Below are positions 37,560 through 46,974 of a DNA stretch of 64,000 nt, one piece after another (the first letter of the stretch is position 1; every line of letters starts with the position of its first letter). The notes beneath the pieces were generated by a model that had not been told where the DNA came from, searched no databases, and saw only the letters and a list, made by a program, of their open reading frames with translations. Source of the stretch: Isoptericola sp. AK164 (GTDB lineage: Bacteria > Actinomycetota > Actinomycetes > Actinomycetales > Cellulomonadaceae); contig NZ_CP119106.1 in the NCBI RefSeq assembly GCF_029643425.1, positions 186,001 through 250,000 on the forward strand. Direction: 5' to 3'. The position numbers and the translations under genes were made by a program.

Positions 37560-38492
37560 ATGGCGACACTCGCCCCTCCTGACGCGTCGGACACCGCGGC
37601 ACGGACGCCCGGACGGCGCTCGTCCTCGCGCAAGTACGCGCACCGCATGTACCCGCACTGGTTCCTCCTGCCCGGAGCCGCGGTCTTCGTCGTGCTGTTC
37701 ATCGTGCCGACGTTCGCGTCGTTCTACTACGCGTTCACCCGCTGGACGCTGTTCGACGTCGAGTTCATCGGCTTCGACAACTTCGTCACGTTCTTCAGCG
37801 ACCCGCAGCTGAGCAAGGGCTTCACGAACACCCTGATCTTCGGCGCCCTGACCTCCGGCCTGAAGATCGTGCTCGGGCTGCTCCTCGGCGTCCTGCTCAC
37901 CTCCAACATCTGGGCACGCGGGTACCTCCGGGCCGTGGTCTTCTTCCCCGTGCTCGTGAGCGTCGTCGGCGTGGGGATCACCTTCCAGGCGCTGATGGAC
38001 CCGTACGACGGCGTCATCAACGAGTTCCTGGCGATCTTCGGCATCGACGGTCCGGGATGGCTGACGAACCCGGACCTCGCCCTCTACTCGATCATCCTGG
38101 TCGACGTGTGGCGCGGGGTCGGGCTGGCAGCGCTCATCTACATGGCAGGACTCGTCGCGATCCCCCAGGAGTACTACGAGGCGGCGCGGGTGGACGGTGC
38201 CACGGGATGGCACCGGTTCTGGAACGTCACCGTGCCGCTCGTCCGCCCGGCGACCACCACGGTCATCATCCTGTCCCTCATCGGCGGGCTCCGGGAGTTC
38301 CAGCTGATCTGGGTCATGACCGGTGGCGGACCCGGGTTCGCCAGCGACGTGCTCGCGTCGGTCATCTACAAGCAGTACGCCTACGGCTTCTTCGGCCTGT
38401 CCACCGCGGGCAACGTCGTCCTCTTCGTGGTCGTGAGCACTGTCATCCTGCCGCTGTTCTGGTGGCTCAACCGAAAGCAGACAGAACTGTGA
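37560..38492 (+). CDS. Sugar ABC importer permease, MalF/LacF type
   Basis: 310 aa, six predicted membrane segments. The EAA-like loop EYYEAARVDGATGWHRFWNVTVPL (about residues 205-228) contacts the ATPase. Works with the next gene and the binding protein upstream. Its stop overlaps the next start (GTGA). Confidence 0.92.
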   Translation: MATLAPPDASDTAARTPGRRSSSRKYAHRMYPHWFLLPGAAVFVVLFIVPTFASFYYAFTRWTLFDVEFIGFDNFVTFFSDPQLSKGFTNTLIFGALTSGLKIVLGLLLGVLLTSNIWARGYLRAVVFFPVLVSVVGVGITFQALMDPYDGVINEFLAIFGIDGPGWLTNPDLALYSIILVDVWRGVGLAALIYMAGLVAIPQEYYEAARVDGATGWHRFWNVTVPLVRPATTTVIILSLIGGLREFQLIWVMTGGGPGFASDVLASVIYKQYAYGFFGLSTAGNVVLFVVVSTVILPLFWWLNRKQTEL

Positions 38493-39319
38493 GCCGCACC
38501 GTCTCGCGCCACGTCTACGGCGCCGTCGCCGTGCTGTTGTCGGCGGCCATCTTCCTCGTCCCGTTCGCGTTCATCGTCCTGCAGTCGCTCAAGACGGGTC
38601 CGGACTCGGCGGGCCTGGAGTTCTCCTGGCCGGTCGACATCGTCTTCTGGGAGAACGTCGTCGCCGTCTTCCAGGCACGCGACTACATGCTCATCACGGC
38701 GTTCATCAACAGCACGATCCTGACGGTGCTGTCGGTGTCGATCATGGTGGTGCTGGCGGCGATGATCGGCTGGGTGCTCGCCCGGCGGCCGTCGCGCTGG
38801 AACGGGGTGATCACGTTCTTCGTGCTGGCGGGGCTGATCGTGCCGCCGGCCATCGTCCCCACCGCCCGGCTCATGCAGACCCTCGGCATCTTCAACACGA
38901 TCGGCGGACTCGTCCTCATCGAGGTCGCCTTCGGCATGTCGTTCTGCGTCCTGCTCTTCCGGGCGTTCGTCTCGAACGTCCCGCGGGAGCTCGACGAGGC
39001 GGCGACGATCGACGGCGCCGGACCGATCCGGCTGTTCTTCAAGATCGGCTTCCCGCTGATGAAGAGCGTGATCGTCACGGCCATCGTGGTGCAGTCGGTG
39101 ACGGTGTTCAACGACTTCGCGAACCCGTTGTACTTCGCCCCGGGCGAGGAGAACGCCACCGTCCAGCTGACGCTGTTCAACTTCCAGAGCCAGTTCCAGA
39201 CGACCTGGAACCTGCTGTTCACCGACATCCTGCTCATCACCATCCCGCCGTTGGTGATGTACATCTTCTTCAACCGTCAGATCGTGGCCGGGATGACCTC
39301 CGGCGCCGTCAAGGGGTGA
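38489..39319 (+). CDS. Sugar ABC importer permease, MalG/LacG type
   Basis: 276 aa from a GTG that overlaps the previous stop. Six membrane segments and the EAA loop ELDEAATIDGAGPIRLFFKI. No ATPase gene follows: the operon goes on with an aldo-keto reductase after 10 bp, so the importer must borrow an ATPase encoded elsewhere (MsiK-type sharing is usual in actinobacteria). Confidence 0.92.
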   Translation: MSRTVSRHVYGAVAVLLSAAIFLVPFAFIVLQSLKTGPDSAGLEFSWPVDIVFWENVVAVFQARDYMLITAFINSTILTVLSVSIMVVLAAMIGWVLARRPSRWNGVITFFVLAGLIVPPAIVPTARLMQTLGIFNTIGGLVLIEVAFGMSFCVLLFRAFVSNVPRELDEAATIDGAGPIRLFFKIGFPLMKSVIVTAIVVQSVTVFNDFANPLYFAPGEENATVQLTLFNFQSQFQTTWNLLFTDILLITIPPLVMYIFFNRQIVAGMTSGAVKG

Positions 39320-39329
39320 CCTCGTCCGC

Positions 39330-40331
39330 ATGAAACATCGATACCTCGGCAGCTCCGGACTGAAGATCTCGGAGATCACGCTCGGCAACTGGCTGACGCA
39401 CGCGTCCCAGGTCGAGGACGACGCGGCGGCCGCGTGCGTGCACGCGGCGCTCGACGCCGGCATCACCACCTTCGACACCGCCGACATGTACGCCGACACC
39501 GAGGCCGAGCGGGTTCTCGGCGACGCCCTGCGAGGGCAGCGCCGGGAGTCGCTCGAGATCTTCACCAAGGCCTACTACCCCGTAGGTCCCCAGGGTCCGA
39601 ACGACGGGGGGCTGTCCCGCAAGCACCTGATGGAGTCCATCGACGGGTCGTTGCGGCGCCTCGGCACCGACTACGTCGACCTCTACCAGGCGCACCGCTG
39701 GGACAACGCGACGCCCCTGGAGGAGACGATGGTGGCCTTCGCCGACATCGTCCGGTCGGGCAAGGCGCTCTACATCGGCGTGAGCGAGTGGACCGCCGAC
39801 CAGCTGCGCGCCGGGGCCGCGCTCGCCCGCGAGCTGCGGATCCCGTTCGTCTCGAACCAGCCGCAGTACTCGGCCCTCTGGCGCATCATCGAGGCGGAGG
39901 TCGTCCCCGCCTCGCGCGAGCTCGGCATCTCGCAGATCGTCTGGTCGCCCGTGGCCCAGGGCATCCTCACCGGCAAGTACCGGCCCGGTCACCGGCCGCC
40001 GTCGGGCAGCCGCGCCACCGACGGCAACGGCGGTGCCCAGATGATCACCCGCTTCCTGCGGGACGAGGTCCTGGAGCGTGTCGAGAAGCTGCGGCCCGTC
40101 GCCGACGAGCTCTCGCTCACCATGGCGCAGCTCGCCGTGGCCTGGGTGCTCCAGAACGACAACGTCTCCGCGGCGCTCATCGGGGCCTCGCGTCCCGAGC
40201 AGGTCGCCGAGAACGTCGCGGCGTCCGGCGTCGTCATCCCCGCCGAGCTCATGGCGCGGATCGACGAGGCGCTCGGCGACGTCGTCGAGCGCGACCCGGC
40301 GAAGACCGCCGCGGAGTCCCCCGTGCGCTGA
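39330..40331 (+). CDS. Aldo/keto reductase
   Basis: 333 aa. Catalytic tetrad visible: D52 and Y54 (TADMY), K80 (IFTKAYY), H122 (YQAHRW). Belongs to the group with voltage-gated potassium channel beta-like and glyceraldehyde-3-phosphate-reductase-like members; uses NADPH to reduce an aldehyde or sugar. Ten bp after the permease gene, so co-transcribed, which suggests it acts on the imported sugar or a breakdown product. Confidence 0.9.
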   Translation: MKHRYLGSSGLKISEITLGNWLTHASQVEDDAAAACVHAALDAGITTFDTADMYADTEAERVLGDALRGQRRESLEIFTKAYYPVGPQGPNDGGLSRKHLMESIDGSLRRLGTDYVDLYQAHRWDNATPLEETMVAFADIVRSGKALYIGVSEWTADQLRAGAALARELRIPFVSNQPQYSALWRIIEAEVVPASRELGISQIVWSPVAQGILTGKYRPGHRPPSGSRATDGNGGAQMITRFLRDEVLERVEKLRPVADELSLTMAQLAVAWVLQNDNVSAALIGASRPEQVAENVAASGVVIPAELMARIDEALGDVVERDPAKTAAESPVR

Positions 40332-40344
40332 GGGCCCCGGAGCG

Positions 40345-40388
40345 CGACCGCGCCCGTCGTCCCCGGCCGGGGACGACGGGCGCGGTCG
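40345..40388. terminator. Very strong bidirectional hairpin terminator
   Basis: A 44-bp perfect palindrome (arms 40345-40366 and 40367-40388) between the convergent aldo-keto reductase and cytoplasmic rhamnosidase genes. Confidence 0.85.
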
Positions 40389-40390
40389 TG

Positions 40391-40424
40391 CGTGCTCAGG
40401 CCGCGGTCGTGCTCAGGCCGCGGT
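40391..40424. repeat. 17-bp direct repeat at the rhamnosidase 3' end
   Basis: CGTGCTCAGGCCGCGGT occurs twice head to tail (40391-40407, 40408-40424). The second copy includes the rhamnosidase stop codon; the first lies beyond it. A recent tandem duplication. Confidence 0.75.
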
Positions 40425-42659
40425 CAGGTGGTGGGTGCCGCCCACGACCTCCTCGACGCGGCCGTCCGGCAGGACGATCTCGGCGGGGAGCCCGTCGGGC
40501 AGCGCGACATCGAGGGTGAAGCCGTCGTCGTCGCGCCGCCACGCGACCGAGACCCGACCGTGCCGGGTCTCGTACGCGGTCTCGGCCCAGTCGATCCCCG
40601 GGCCGGGCACGGGCTCGACCCGGACGCGGTCGTAGCCGGGGGCGGCGGGACGGAGGCCGCCGACGACCTGGTAGATCCAGTCGGCCACGGCACCGAGCGC
40701 GTAGTGGTTGAAGCTCGTCATCTCGCCCGGGTTGATCGACCCGTCGGGCAGCATCGAGTCCCAGCGTTCCCACACCGTGGTCGCGCCCATCGTGACCGGG
40801 TACAGCCACGACGGGCACGACTTCTCCAGCAGGAGGGCGTACGCGTCGTCGACGTGCCCGGTCTCCGACAGGGCCCACGTGATGAAGGGCGTGCCCGCGA
40901 ACCCCGTCGTCACCGTGTATCCCGCCGCCCGCACCAGCTCGGCAAGGCGGTCGCCCGCGACGGCCCGGTCGGCGTCGTCGAGGACGTCGAACGCGATCGC
41001 GAGGGCGTACACGGTGGTGCAGTCCGACCGCACGACGCCGTTCTCGACGTAGTGCTCGTTGAACGCCGCGCGCGTGCGGGCCGCCAGCCGCGCCCACCGC
41101 TCGGCGTCGGCCGTCTCGCCGGCGACGGCGGCCGCCTCGGCGGCGAACCGCGCCGTCCGGACGAGGCACGCCGTGGCCACGACCGACGGGTCGGCCTTGC
41201 CGGCGCCCGGGTCCTCCGGCGGGGCGTCGGGGTCCAGCCAGTCGCCGAGCTGGTTGCCCAGGTCCCACAGGTCCGTGGGCGAGATGTAGGGCTCGACGGA
41301 CTCGAGGTGCATCTTCATGGCCGGGTAGTGCTCGGCCAGGCGTCCGGCGTCGCCGTAGGCCGTCCACAGCGCCTGGGGGACCCAGACGGCCGCGTCGCCC
41401 CAGATCGCCGTGGCGGCCCACGGGGGCAGGCTGAAGTCCTCGGGCCAGCGCTCGTACTTGAGCACGTCGGGCACGACGAGCGGCACGCCGCGATCGGCCG
41501 AGTGCTCGGTCTCGACGCGCAGGTCGGCGAGCCAGTCGTGCAGGAAGTCGGCCGAGTCGAACTGGAAGGCCGCGGACGCCGCGTAGGCGGCGATGTCGCC
41601 GGTCCAGCCCAGCCGTTCGTCGCGCTGCGGGCAGTCGGTCGGGACGGAGAGGAAGTTGCCCTTCTGGCCCCACACCGAGTTGTGGACGAGCTGGTTCACG
41701 TCGGGGTCGGAGCAGGCGAAGGTCCCGGTGCGGGCCATCTCGGAGTGCACGACGACCGCCTCGAGGCTGTCGGTGGTCAGCTCGCCGGGCCATCCGGTCA
41801 CCAGGGCGTAGCGGAACCCGTGGAAGGTGAGCGTCGGCTCGAACGTGTCCACGCCGCCCGAGAGGACGAACAGGTCGCGGGCGGCGGCGCCCCGCAGCGG
41901 TCGGGTGCCGAGCTCGCCGTGCTCCAGCACCTCGGCGTGGCGGATCTCGATCTCGGTGCCGGCGGGACCCTGCACCGTGCACCGGAGCCAGCCGACGAGG
42001 TTCTGGCCGAAGTCCACGAGCGTGCCTCCGCCCGGTGCCGGCCAGATCTCGACCGGACGGAGCGTCTCCTGGCGCCGCACGGGCGGGCCCACCGGGGCGA
42101 CGAGGGTCGAGCGGTCGACGTCCACCTCGTGCACCGTCAGCGGCGACGGGCGCCCGCGCAGGCGCGCGTCGATCGTCTGGCCGTCGTAGAGGGAGTTGCG
42201 CGGGACCTCCGTCGTCTCGGCCGACCAGCCGTCCCCGGTCGCGACACGCTGCGTGGAGCCGTCCCGGTAGGTGAGGTCCAGGACCGCCGCGACGGCGATC
42301 TCCTCGCCGTAGTTCGCCCGCGCGTCGGCGAAGCCGAGGTCGCCCCGGTACCAGCCGTTGCCCAGCAGGAGGTCGATGCGCAGCGGTCCGTCGCCGTCGG
42401 CGACCAGCGCGCGCACGTCGTGCTCCTGGTACGCCAGCCGCCACTCGTACGAGGTCCAGCCCGGGTCCAGCACCGAGTCCGACACGGGCGAGCCGTCGAC
42501 GCGGGCCTCGTAGACGCCGTGGGCGGTGGCGCGCAGCACCGCGCCGGTGATCTCGGTGCGGGGCCGGTCGAGCTCGCGCTCGACCCAGAAGCGGGCCGCC
42601 GCCTCGCGGTCGGCGTCCGAGCCGAGGAAGCGCGCGCCGTCGAGGGGATCGGTCGTCAT
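40413..42659 (-). CDS. Cytoplasmic alpha-L-rhamnosidase (GH78)
   Basis: 748 aa with no signal peptide. Begins in the GH78 N-terminal beta domain (DREAAARFWVERELD, YEARVDGSPVSDSVLDPGWT), then the rhamnosidase concanavalin-like domain and the barrel with the textbook motif DCPQRDERLGWTGD (D342, E348). C-terminal beta domain ends in VEEVVGGTHHL. Differs from the secreted enzyme (32443) in length and motif spacing, so the two are not recent duplicates. It would split rhamnosides after import. Last gene of the GH3 - serine hydrolase - GH78 operon, 41 bp after the previous gene. Confidence 0.95.
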   Translation of the reverse strand: MTTDPLDGARFLGSDADREAAARFWVERELDRPRTEITGAVLRATAHGVYEARVDGSPVSDSVLDPGWTSYEWRLAYQEHDVRALVADGDGPLRIDLLLGNGWYRGDLGFADARANYGEEIAVAAVLDLTYRDGSTQRVATGDGWSAETTEVPRNSLYDGQTIDARLRGRPSPLTVHEVDVDRSTLVAPVGPPVRRQETLRPVEIWPAPGGGTLVDFGQNLVGWLRCTVQGPAGTEIEIRHAEVLEHGELGTRPLRGAAARDLFVLSGGVDTFEPTLTFHGFRYALVTGWPGELTTDSLEAVVVHSEMARTGTFACSDPDVNQLVHNSVWGQKGNFLSVPTDCPQRDERLGWTGDIAAYAASAAFQFDSADFLHDWLADLRVETEHSADRGVPLVVPDVLKYERWPEDFSLPPWAATAIWGDAAVWVPQALWTAYGDAGRLAEHYPAMKMHLESVEPYISPTDLWDLGNQLGDWLDPDAPPEDPGAGKADPSVVATACLVRTARFAAEAAAVAGETADAERWARLAARTRAAFNEHYVENGVVRSDCTTVYALAIAFDVLDDADRAVAGDRLAELVRAAGYTVTTGFAGTPFITWALSETGHVDDAYALLLEKSCPSWLYPVTMGATTVWERWDSMLPDGSINPGEMTSFNHYALGAVADWIYQVVGGLRPAAPGYDRVRVEPVPGPGIDWAETAYETRHGRVSVAWRRDDDGFTLDVALPDGLPAEIVLPDGRVEEVVGGTHHLTAA

Positions 42660-42700
42660 TGTTCTCTCCCTGGTGGTGGAGCGGTCGTGGGCAGGAACGG

Positions 42701-43849
42701 TCAGCCGGCGGCTCGCGCCACGGCGACGGCGAGCCGCGCGAGCTCCACCGCGCGGTGGTCGGCGCCGCCGGGATGCTGCATGGGGGAGGGGACGTAGCCG
42801 AAGGCGACTCCCGTGCGGGGATCGGCGAACGCGAGCGCGCCGCCGGCGCCGTCGTGGCCGAACGCGCCGAGGCCGGCGAACGGCTGCCGCGGCTGCGGCA
42901 GCATGAACATCATGCCGAAGCAGTTCGGGACGCCGAGCACGCGGTCGGTGCCCCACGCGTGCTGCTGCGCCATCTCGGCGAAGACCTCGGGGGCGGCGAC
43001 GTGCACCCCGCCGCCCGGGAGCGCGGCCGCGTAGACCTGCGCGAGGCCTCTCGCCGAGCCGACGCCGCCGATCGCCGCGAAGCCGGCCCGGCGCACCGCG
43101 GGGTTGTTCGTGCTGGCGCCCTCCTGCGAGCGGTCGTCCGGCACGGAGAAGTTCGAGAACACCGCCTCGGCGATCGCGTCGGCCGGCGGTCGGGCGGCGA
43201 CCTTGGCCGCCTGCTCCGCGGTGAGCTCCGGGTCCTGGACCGGGACGTAGCGGCCGTCCAGTGCCTCGGGCAGGCCGAGGTGGAAGTCCGCGTCGAGCGG
43301 ACCGCGGACCGACGTCTCGTACACCGTCTGCAGGGTGCGCCCCGTGACCCGCCGCACGAGCTCCTCGACGAGGATGCCGATGGTCAGCGCGTGATAGCCG
43401 AACGCCGACCCGGGACGCCACAGCGGCCGCTGCGCGGCGAGGACCGCGGCGGCGGCCCGGGAGTCGACGACGTCCGCCACGCCCAGCGGTCGCTCCACGA
43501 GCGGGAGTCCCGCCTGGTGCGAGAGCAGCTGCCGGACGGTGACCTGGTCCTTGCCCGCCGCGCCGAACTCGGGCCAGTAGTCCGCGACGACCCGGTCGGG
43601 GTCGAGCAGGCCGCGGTCGAGGAGGTGGGCGACGACGAGCGCGGCGACACCCTTGGTGGCCGAGTAGACCCCCGTGACCGCGTCGACGGTCAGGTGCGGA
43701 CCGCCGGCGAGGTCGAGGACGGGCTCGCCGCGGACCCGCACGCTCAGCTGGGCGCTGAGGGTCGGGTCCGCCGCGACCAGGGCGGCGAAGCGGTCGGCGA
43801 CGGACCGGAAGGCCGGGTCGCACCCGCCCTGGAGCACGTCGTGGCTCAT
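42701..43849 (-). CDS. Serine hydrolase of the beta-lactamase/esterase family
   Basis: 382 aa. The active-site SxxK is SATK (in VYSATKGVAAL), the Tyr motif is YHA (FGYHALT), and the third motif is HDGAG (GAFGHDGAGG). This EstB-like group hydrolyses esters rather than beta-lactams; no signal peptide. Its ATG overlaps the stop of the GH3 gene (ATGA), so the two are coupled. A role in removing acyl groups from imported glycosides is a plausible guess from context. Confidence 0.88.
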   Translation of the reverse strand: MSHDVLQGGCDPAFRSVADRFAALVAADPTLSAQLSVRVRGEPVLDLAGGPHLTVDAVTGVYSATKGVAALVVAHLLDRGLLDPDRVVADYWPEFGAAGKDQVTVRQLLSHQAGLPLVERPLGVADVVDSRAAAAVLAAQRPLWRPGSAFGYHALTIGILVEELVRRVTGRTLQTVYETSVRGPLDADFHLGLPEALDGRYVPVQDPELTAEQAAKVAARPPADAIAEAVFSNFSVPDDRSQEGASTNNPAVRRAGFAAIGGVGSARGLAQVYAAALPGGGVHVAAPEVFAEMAQQHAWGTDRVLGVPNCFGMMFMLPQPRQPFAGLGAFGHDGAGGALAFADPRTGVAFGYVPSPMQHPGGADHRAVELARLAVAVARAAG

Positions 43850-46281
43850 CGTGCCGTCTCGACGGACAGGTCGACCTCGGCCGGCAGGTCCTCGACCGAG
43901 AACCCGGCACGCACCACGTAGGTGCCGGGCTCGGTGCGCCATCCGTCGTCCCAGTGCTGGAAGGCCCGGGCGGCGACCGGGACGTCGACCACGACGGTCT
44001 CGCCCGGAGCCGCCGTGGCCGTGGCGAAGCCGCCCAGCCAGCGCACGGGCCGGTCCACCTCGGACGGCGTCGCGCGCTCGAGGTACACCTGCGCCACGGT
44101 CTTGCCGGCGCGGTCGCCCTGGTTGGTGAGCCCGACGCGCAGCACGGCGTCGTCGCCGGCCGTCAGCGTGGCGGGTGCGTCGACGTGGTCGAGCCTCCAG
44201 GACGTGTAACCCAGCCCGTGACCGAACGGGTACGCCGGCGCGACGCCGGCCCGCAGCCAGGCACGGCTGCCCACGTGCACGCCCTCGGCGTACTCGAGGA
44301 CACCGTCCACGGGGCGGGTGTCCGACACCGGCACCTCGTCCTCGACGTCCGGCCACGTCACCGGCAGGCGGCCGCCCGGCTCGGCGTCGCCGCCGAGGAC
44401 CTCCGCCAGGGCGTCGCCGAACGCCTGGCCCGGGAACCAGCTGACCAGGACCGCGGCCACGTCGTCGCGCCAGGGCAGCAGCACGGGCGCGCCGGAGTTC
44501 ACCACGACGACGGTCCGCGGGTTCGCGGCGGCCACGGCCCGCACGAGGTCGTCCTGCCGTCCGGGGAGGGACAGCGAGGCGCGGTCGAACCCCTCGGACT
44601 CGACCTCGCCGGAGGTCGAGACGACGACGACGACCTCGGCGGCGGCCGCGGCGTCCGCCGCCTCGGCGATCAGGGCGTCCGCGTCACGTGTGGTGGGCGG
44701 CACGCCGACCCCCAGCGTGAGGGCGTCGGGGATGCCTTCGGCGAAGGGTCGGAACGTGACGGTCACCAGCGTGTGCGGGGCCGGTGTGGGGATCTCGACC
44801 GACTCGCTCGGGGGGTGCAGGACCGTCGCCGCCGGGTCGTCGTCGGGCCGGAGGTGCTGCTCGCCGGTGGCGACCTCGACGCCGTCCACCGTCACGGTGT
44901 AGCCGGCGACGCCCACGATCCCGAGCCGCGTCACGGCGTCGTCCGTGCGCCAGCGGAAGCTCATCTCCACCCGGTCGGCCTGGACCACCGGCGAGTCCCA
45001 CGCGAAGCCGACCACGCGGGACGCCCGGCGGTCCTCCTCCAGCGTCACCGTGCCGTCGGCGTCGAGGTACCGCACCGTCATGCCCGGGTCCCCGTCGGGG
45101 GTCGTGACGTCCTCGTCCGGCAGGTCCGCGACGCCGCGCTGCACGACGGCGCCCAGCGACCAGGTGACGTCGGCGTCCGGCCAGCGCCGCGCGAGGCCGT
45201 CGACCGGTGTGCTGACCGACGGCGGGATCACCGTCGCGCTCCCGCCGCCCTGGGTGCGGGCGACGCGCGCGCCCTCGCCGACGAGCGCGATCGAGCGGGG
45301 TGACGCCAGGGGCAGGAGCCCGTCGTTGTGCAGCAGGACGGTCCCGGCGACCGAGGCGGCGTGCGCCGTCGCGTGGGCGTCGTCGGCCGCCGGCCGCGTC
45401 GGGGCGGGCAGGCTCTCGAGCGCGCCCACCCGGGCGGCGAGGGCCAGCAGCCGGTCGACCTTCCGGTCCACGGCCTCGACCGGGATGCGCCCGTCGTCGA
45501 CGGCGCGGACCAGCTCCGCACCCCACGGCCCGTCGGGGCCCGGCATGACGAGGTCCTGGGGGTGCCGTGCGCTCTCGAGCGTCCGCACCGCCGTCCAGTC
45601 GCTGACCACGACGCCGTCGAACCCCCACTCGTCGTTCAGCGGGGTCGTCAGCAGGTCGTTCTCCGACGCGGTGCGGCCGTTGACCGAGTTGTAGGCGCTC
45701 ATGACGAGCAGGCAGCCACCGTCCACGACGGGACCCTCGAACGCCGCGAGGTAGACCTCGCGCAGCGTGCGGTCCGCGACGCGGACGTCGACCGTGAACC
45801 GCTCCGTCTCGGAGTCGTTGGCCACGTAGTGCTTGACCGTCGCGCCGACGCCGAACGCCTGGATGCCGCGCACGTAGCAGGTCGCCAGCTCGCTGGTCAG
45901 CAGCGGGTCCTCGCTGAAGGCCTCGAAGTGGCGGCCGCCGTACGGGGTGCGCTGGATGTTGATCGTCGGTGCGAGCACGACGTCGGCGCCCTTGCGCACC
46001 GCCTCCCCGCCGAGCCCGCGGCCGACGCGCTCGACCATGTCCCGGTCCCACGAGGCCGCGACCGCGGTGGGCGACGGGAAGTTGACCGACGGCGAGCGCT
46101 CGTCCCACAGCTGCCCGCGGACGCCTGCGGGGCCGTCGGAGAGCACCATGGAGCGCAGTCCGACGGAGGGCAGCGGGGCTGTGGACCAGGAGTCCTGCCC
46201 TGTCAGCAGCCGCACCTTCTCGTCCAACGACAACGACTCGCGCAGCGTGCGCAGGTGTGTCCTGGTCTCGTCGTCCATCAT
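43846..46281 (-). CDS. Glycoside hydrolase family 3 enzyme with PA14-like insert
   Basis: 811 aa, cytoplasmic. Nucleophile Asp in VVVSDWTAV (D228), GPAGVRG and KHYVANDSETERF in the barrel, a PA14-like carbohydrate-binding insert in the middle (about residues 405-530, VRYLDADGTVTLEEDRRASR), STSGEVESEGFDRASLSLP in the second domain, and a fibronectin-like C terminus (KTVAQVYLERATPSEVDRPVRWLGGF). The insert marks the bacterial beta-glucosidase group that also includes enzymes acting on plant glycosides. First gene of a three-gene operon, divergent from a TetR gene. Two adjacent ATG codons at the start. Confidence 0.93.
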   Translation of the reverse strand: MMDDETRTHLRTLRESLSLDEKVRLLTGQDSWSTAPLPSVGLRSMVLSDGPAGVRGQLWDERSPSVNFPSPTAVAASWDRDMVERVGRGLGGEAVRKGADVVLAPTINIQRTPYGGRHFEAFSEDPLLTSELATCYVRGIQAFGVGATVKHYVANDSETERFTVDVRVADRTLREVYLAAFEGPVVDGGCLLVMSAYNSVNGRTASENDLLTTPLNDEWGFDGVVVSDWTAVRTLESARHPQDLVMPGPDGPWGAELVRAVDDGRIPVEAVDRKVDRLLALAARVGALESLPAPTRPAADDAHATAHAASVAGTVLLHNDGLLPLASPRSIALVGEGARVARTQGGGSATVIPPSVSTPVDGLARRWPDADVTWSLGAVVQRGVADLPDEDVTTPDGDPGMTVRYLDADGTVTLEEDRRASRVVGFAWDSPVVQADRVEMSFRWRTDDAVTRLGIVGVAGYTVTVDGVEVATGEQHLRPDDDPAATVLHPPSESVEIPTPAPHTLVTVTFRPFAEGIPDALTLGVGVPPTTRDADALIAEAADAAAAAEVVVVVSTSGEVESEGFDRASLSLPGRQDDLVRAVAAANPRTVVVVNSGAPVLLPWRDDVAAVLVSWFPGQAFGDALAEVLGGDAEPGGRLPVTWPDVEDEVPVSDTRPVDGVLEYAEGVHVGSRAWLRAGVAPAYPFGHGLGYTSWRLDHVDAPATLTAGDDAVLRVGLTNQGDRAGKTVAQVYLERATPSEVDRPVRWLGGFATATAAPGETVVVDVPVAARAFQHWDDGWRTEPGTYVVRAGFSVEDLPAEVDLSVETAR

Positions 46282-46346
46282 CGTCCCCGCTTCGTCGAAG
46301 GTCCGGAAAACCGCTCATCGACATGATTTCACACATCCGGCGCGGC

Positions 46347-46352
46347 TACTAT
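46347..46352 (+). promoter_or_regulatory. -10 element of a leaderless promoter (TetR gene)
   Basis: TACTAT, last base 7 nt before the ATG of the TetR gene and no ribosome-binding site between. Confidence 0.55.
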
Positions 46353-46358
46353 GGCCGC

Positions 46359-46970
46359 ATGGCATCCCGTGGCCCCTACGCGAAGGGTCTCGCCAAGCGC
46401 GAGGAGATCCTCGACGTCGCCCTCGACGAGTTCGCGCGCCGCGGGTACGACCGGACCTCGATGCGGGAGATCGCCCGGCAGTCCGGACTGAGCCAGGCGG
46501 GCCTGCTGCACTACTTCAGCGCCAAGGAGGAGCTCTTCCTCGCCGTGCTGCGCCGGCGGGACGACCGGACCACCGCACCGGACGAGTACAGCCACTCCCA
46601 CTCGGTCAGCGAGCTGCTCGGGGCCGTCGAGCGGAACGCCGGCGAGCCGGGCCTCGTGCGGCTGTTCGTCTCGATGTCGGCCGAGAGCGCCGTCGGGGAC
46701 GGCAGCGTCGCCCACGACTTCTTCGTGGAACGGTACCGGTGGCTGACCGAGGAGATCGCGACCGACATCCGGGCCCAGCAGGAGGCCGGCGACTTCTCCA
46801 CCGCCGTCGACCCCGAGGACGCGGCGTCGATCCTCGTCGCCGTCGCCGACGGCCTGCAGCTCCAGTGGCTGCTCCGTCCCGAGAGCGTCGACATGGGTGC
46901 GCGGATCAGCATGTTCTGGTCGCTCCTGAAGGCCGGGGCGTCGGTCCGTCAGGACGACTTCCTAGACTGA
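46359..46970 (+). CDS. TetR-family regulator
   Basis: 203 aa. Helix-turn-helix at about residues 12-58 (KREEILDVALDEFARRGYDRTSMREIARQSGLSQAGLLHYF). The C-terminal ligand domain has no recognisable specificity. Divergent from the GH3 operon with 77 bp between the starts, so it probably controls that operon and itself. Confidence 0.9.
   Translation: MASRGPYAKGLAKREEILDVALDEFARRGYDRTSMREIARQSGLSQAGLLHYFSAKEELFLAVLRRRDDRTTAPDEYSHSHSVSELLGAVERNAGEPGLVRLFVSMSAESAVGDGSVAHDFFVERYRWLTEEIATDIRAQQEAGDFSTAVDPEDAASILVAVADGLQLQWLLRPESVDMGARISMFWSLLKAGASVRQDDFLD
46963..46968 (+). promoter_or_regulatory. -10 element of a leaderless promoter inside the TetR gene end
   Basis: TAGACT, last base 7 nt before the GTG at 46975. 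Overlaps the last codons of the TetR gene. Confidence 0.5.
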
Positions 46971-46974
46971 CCCC

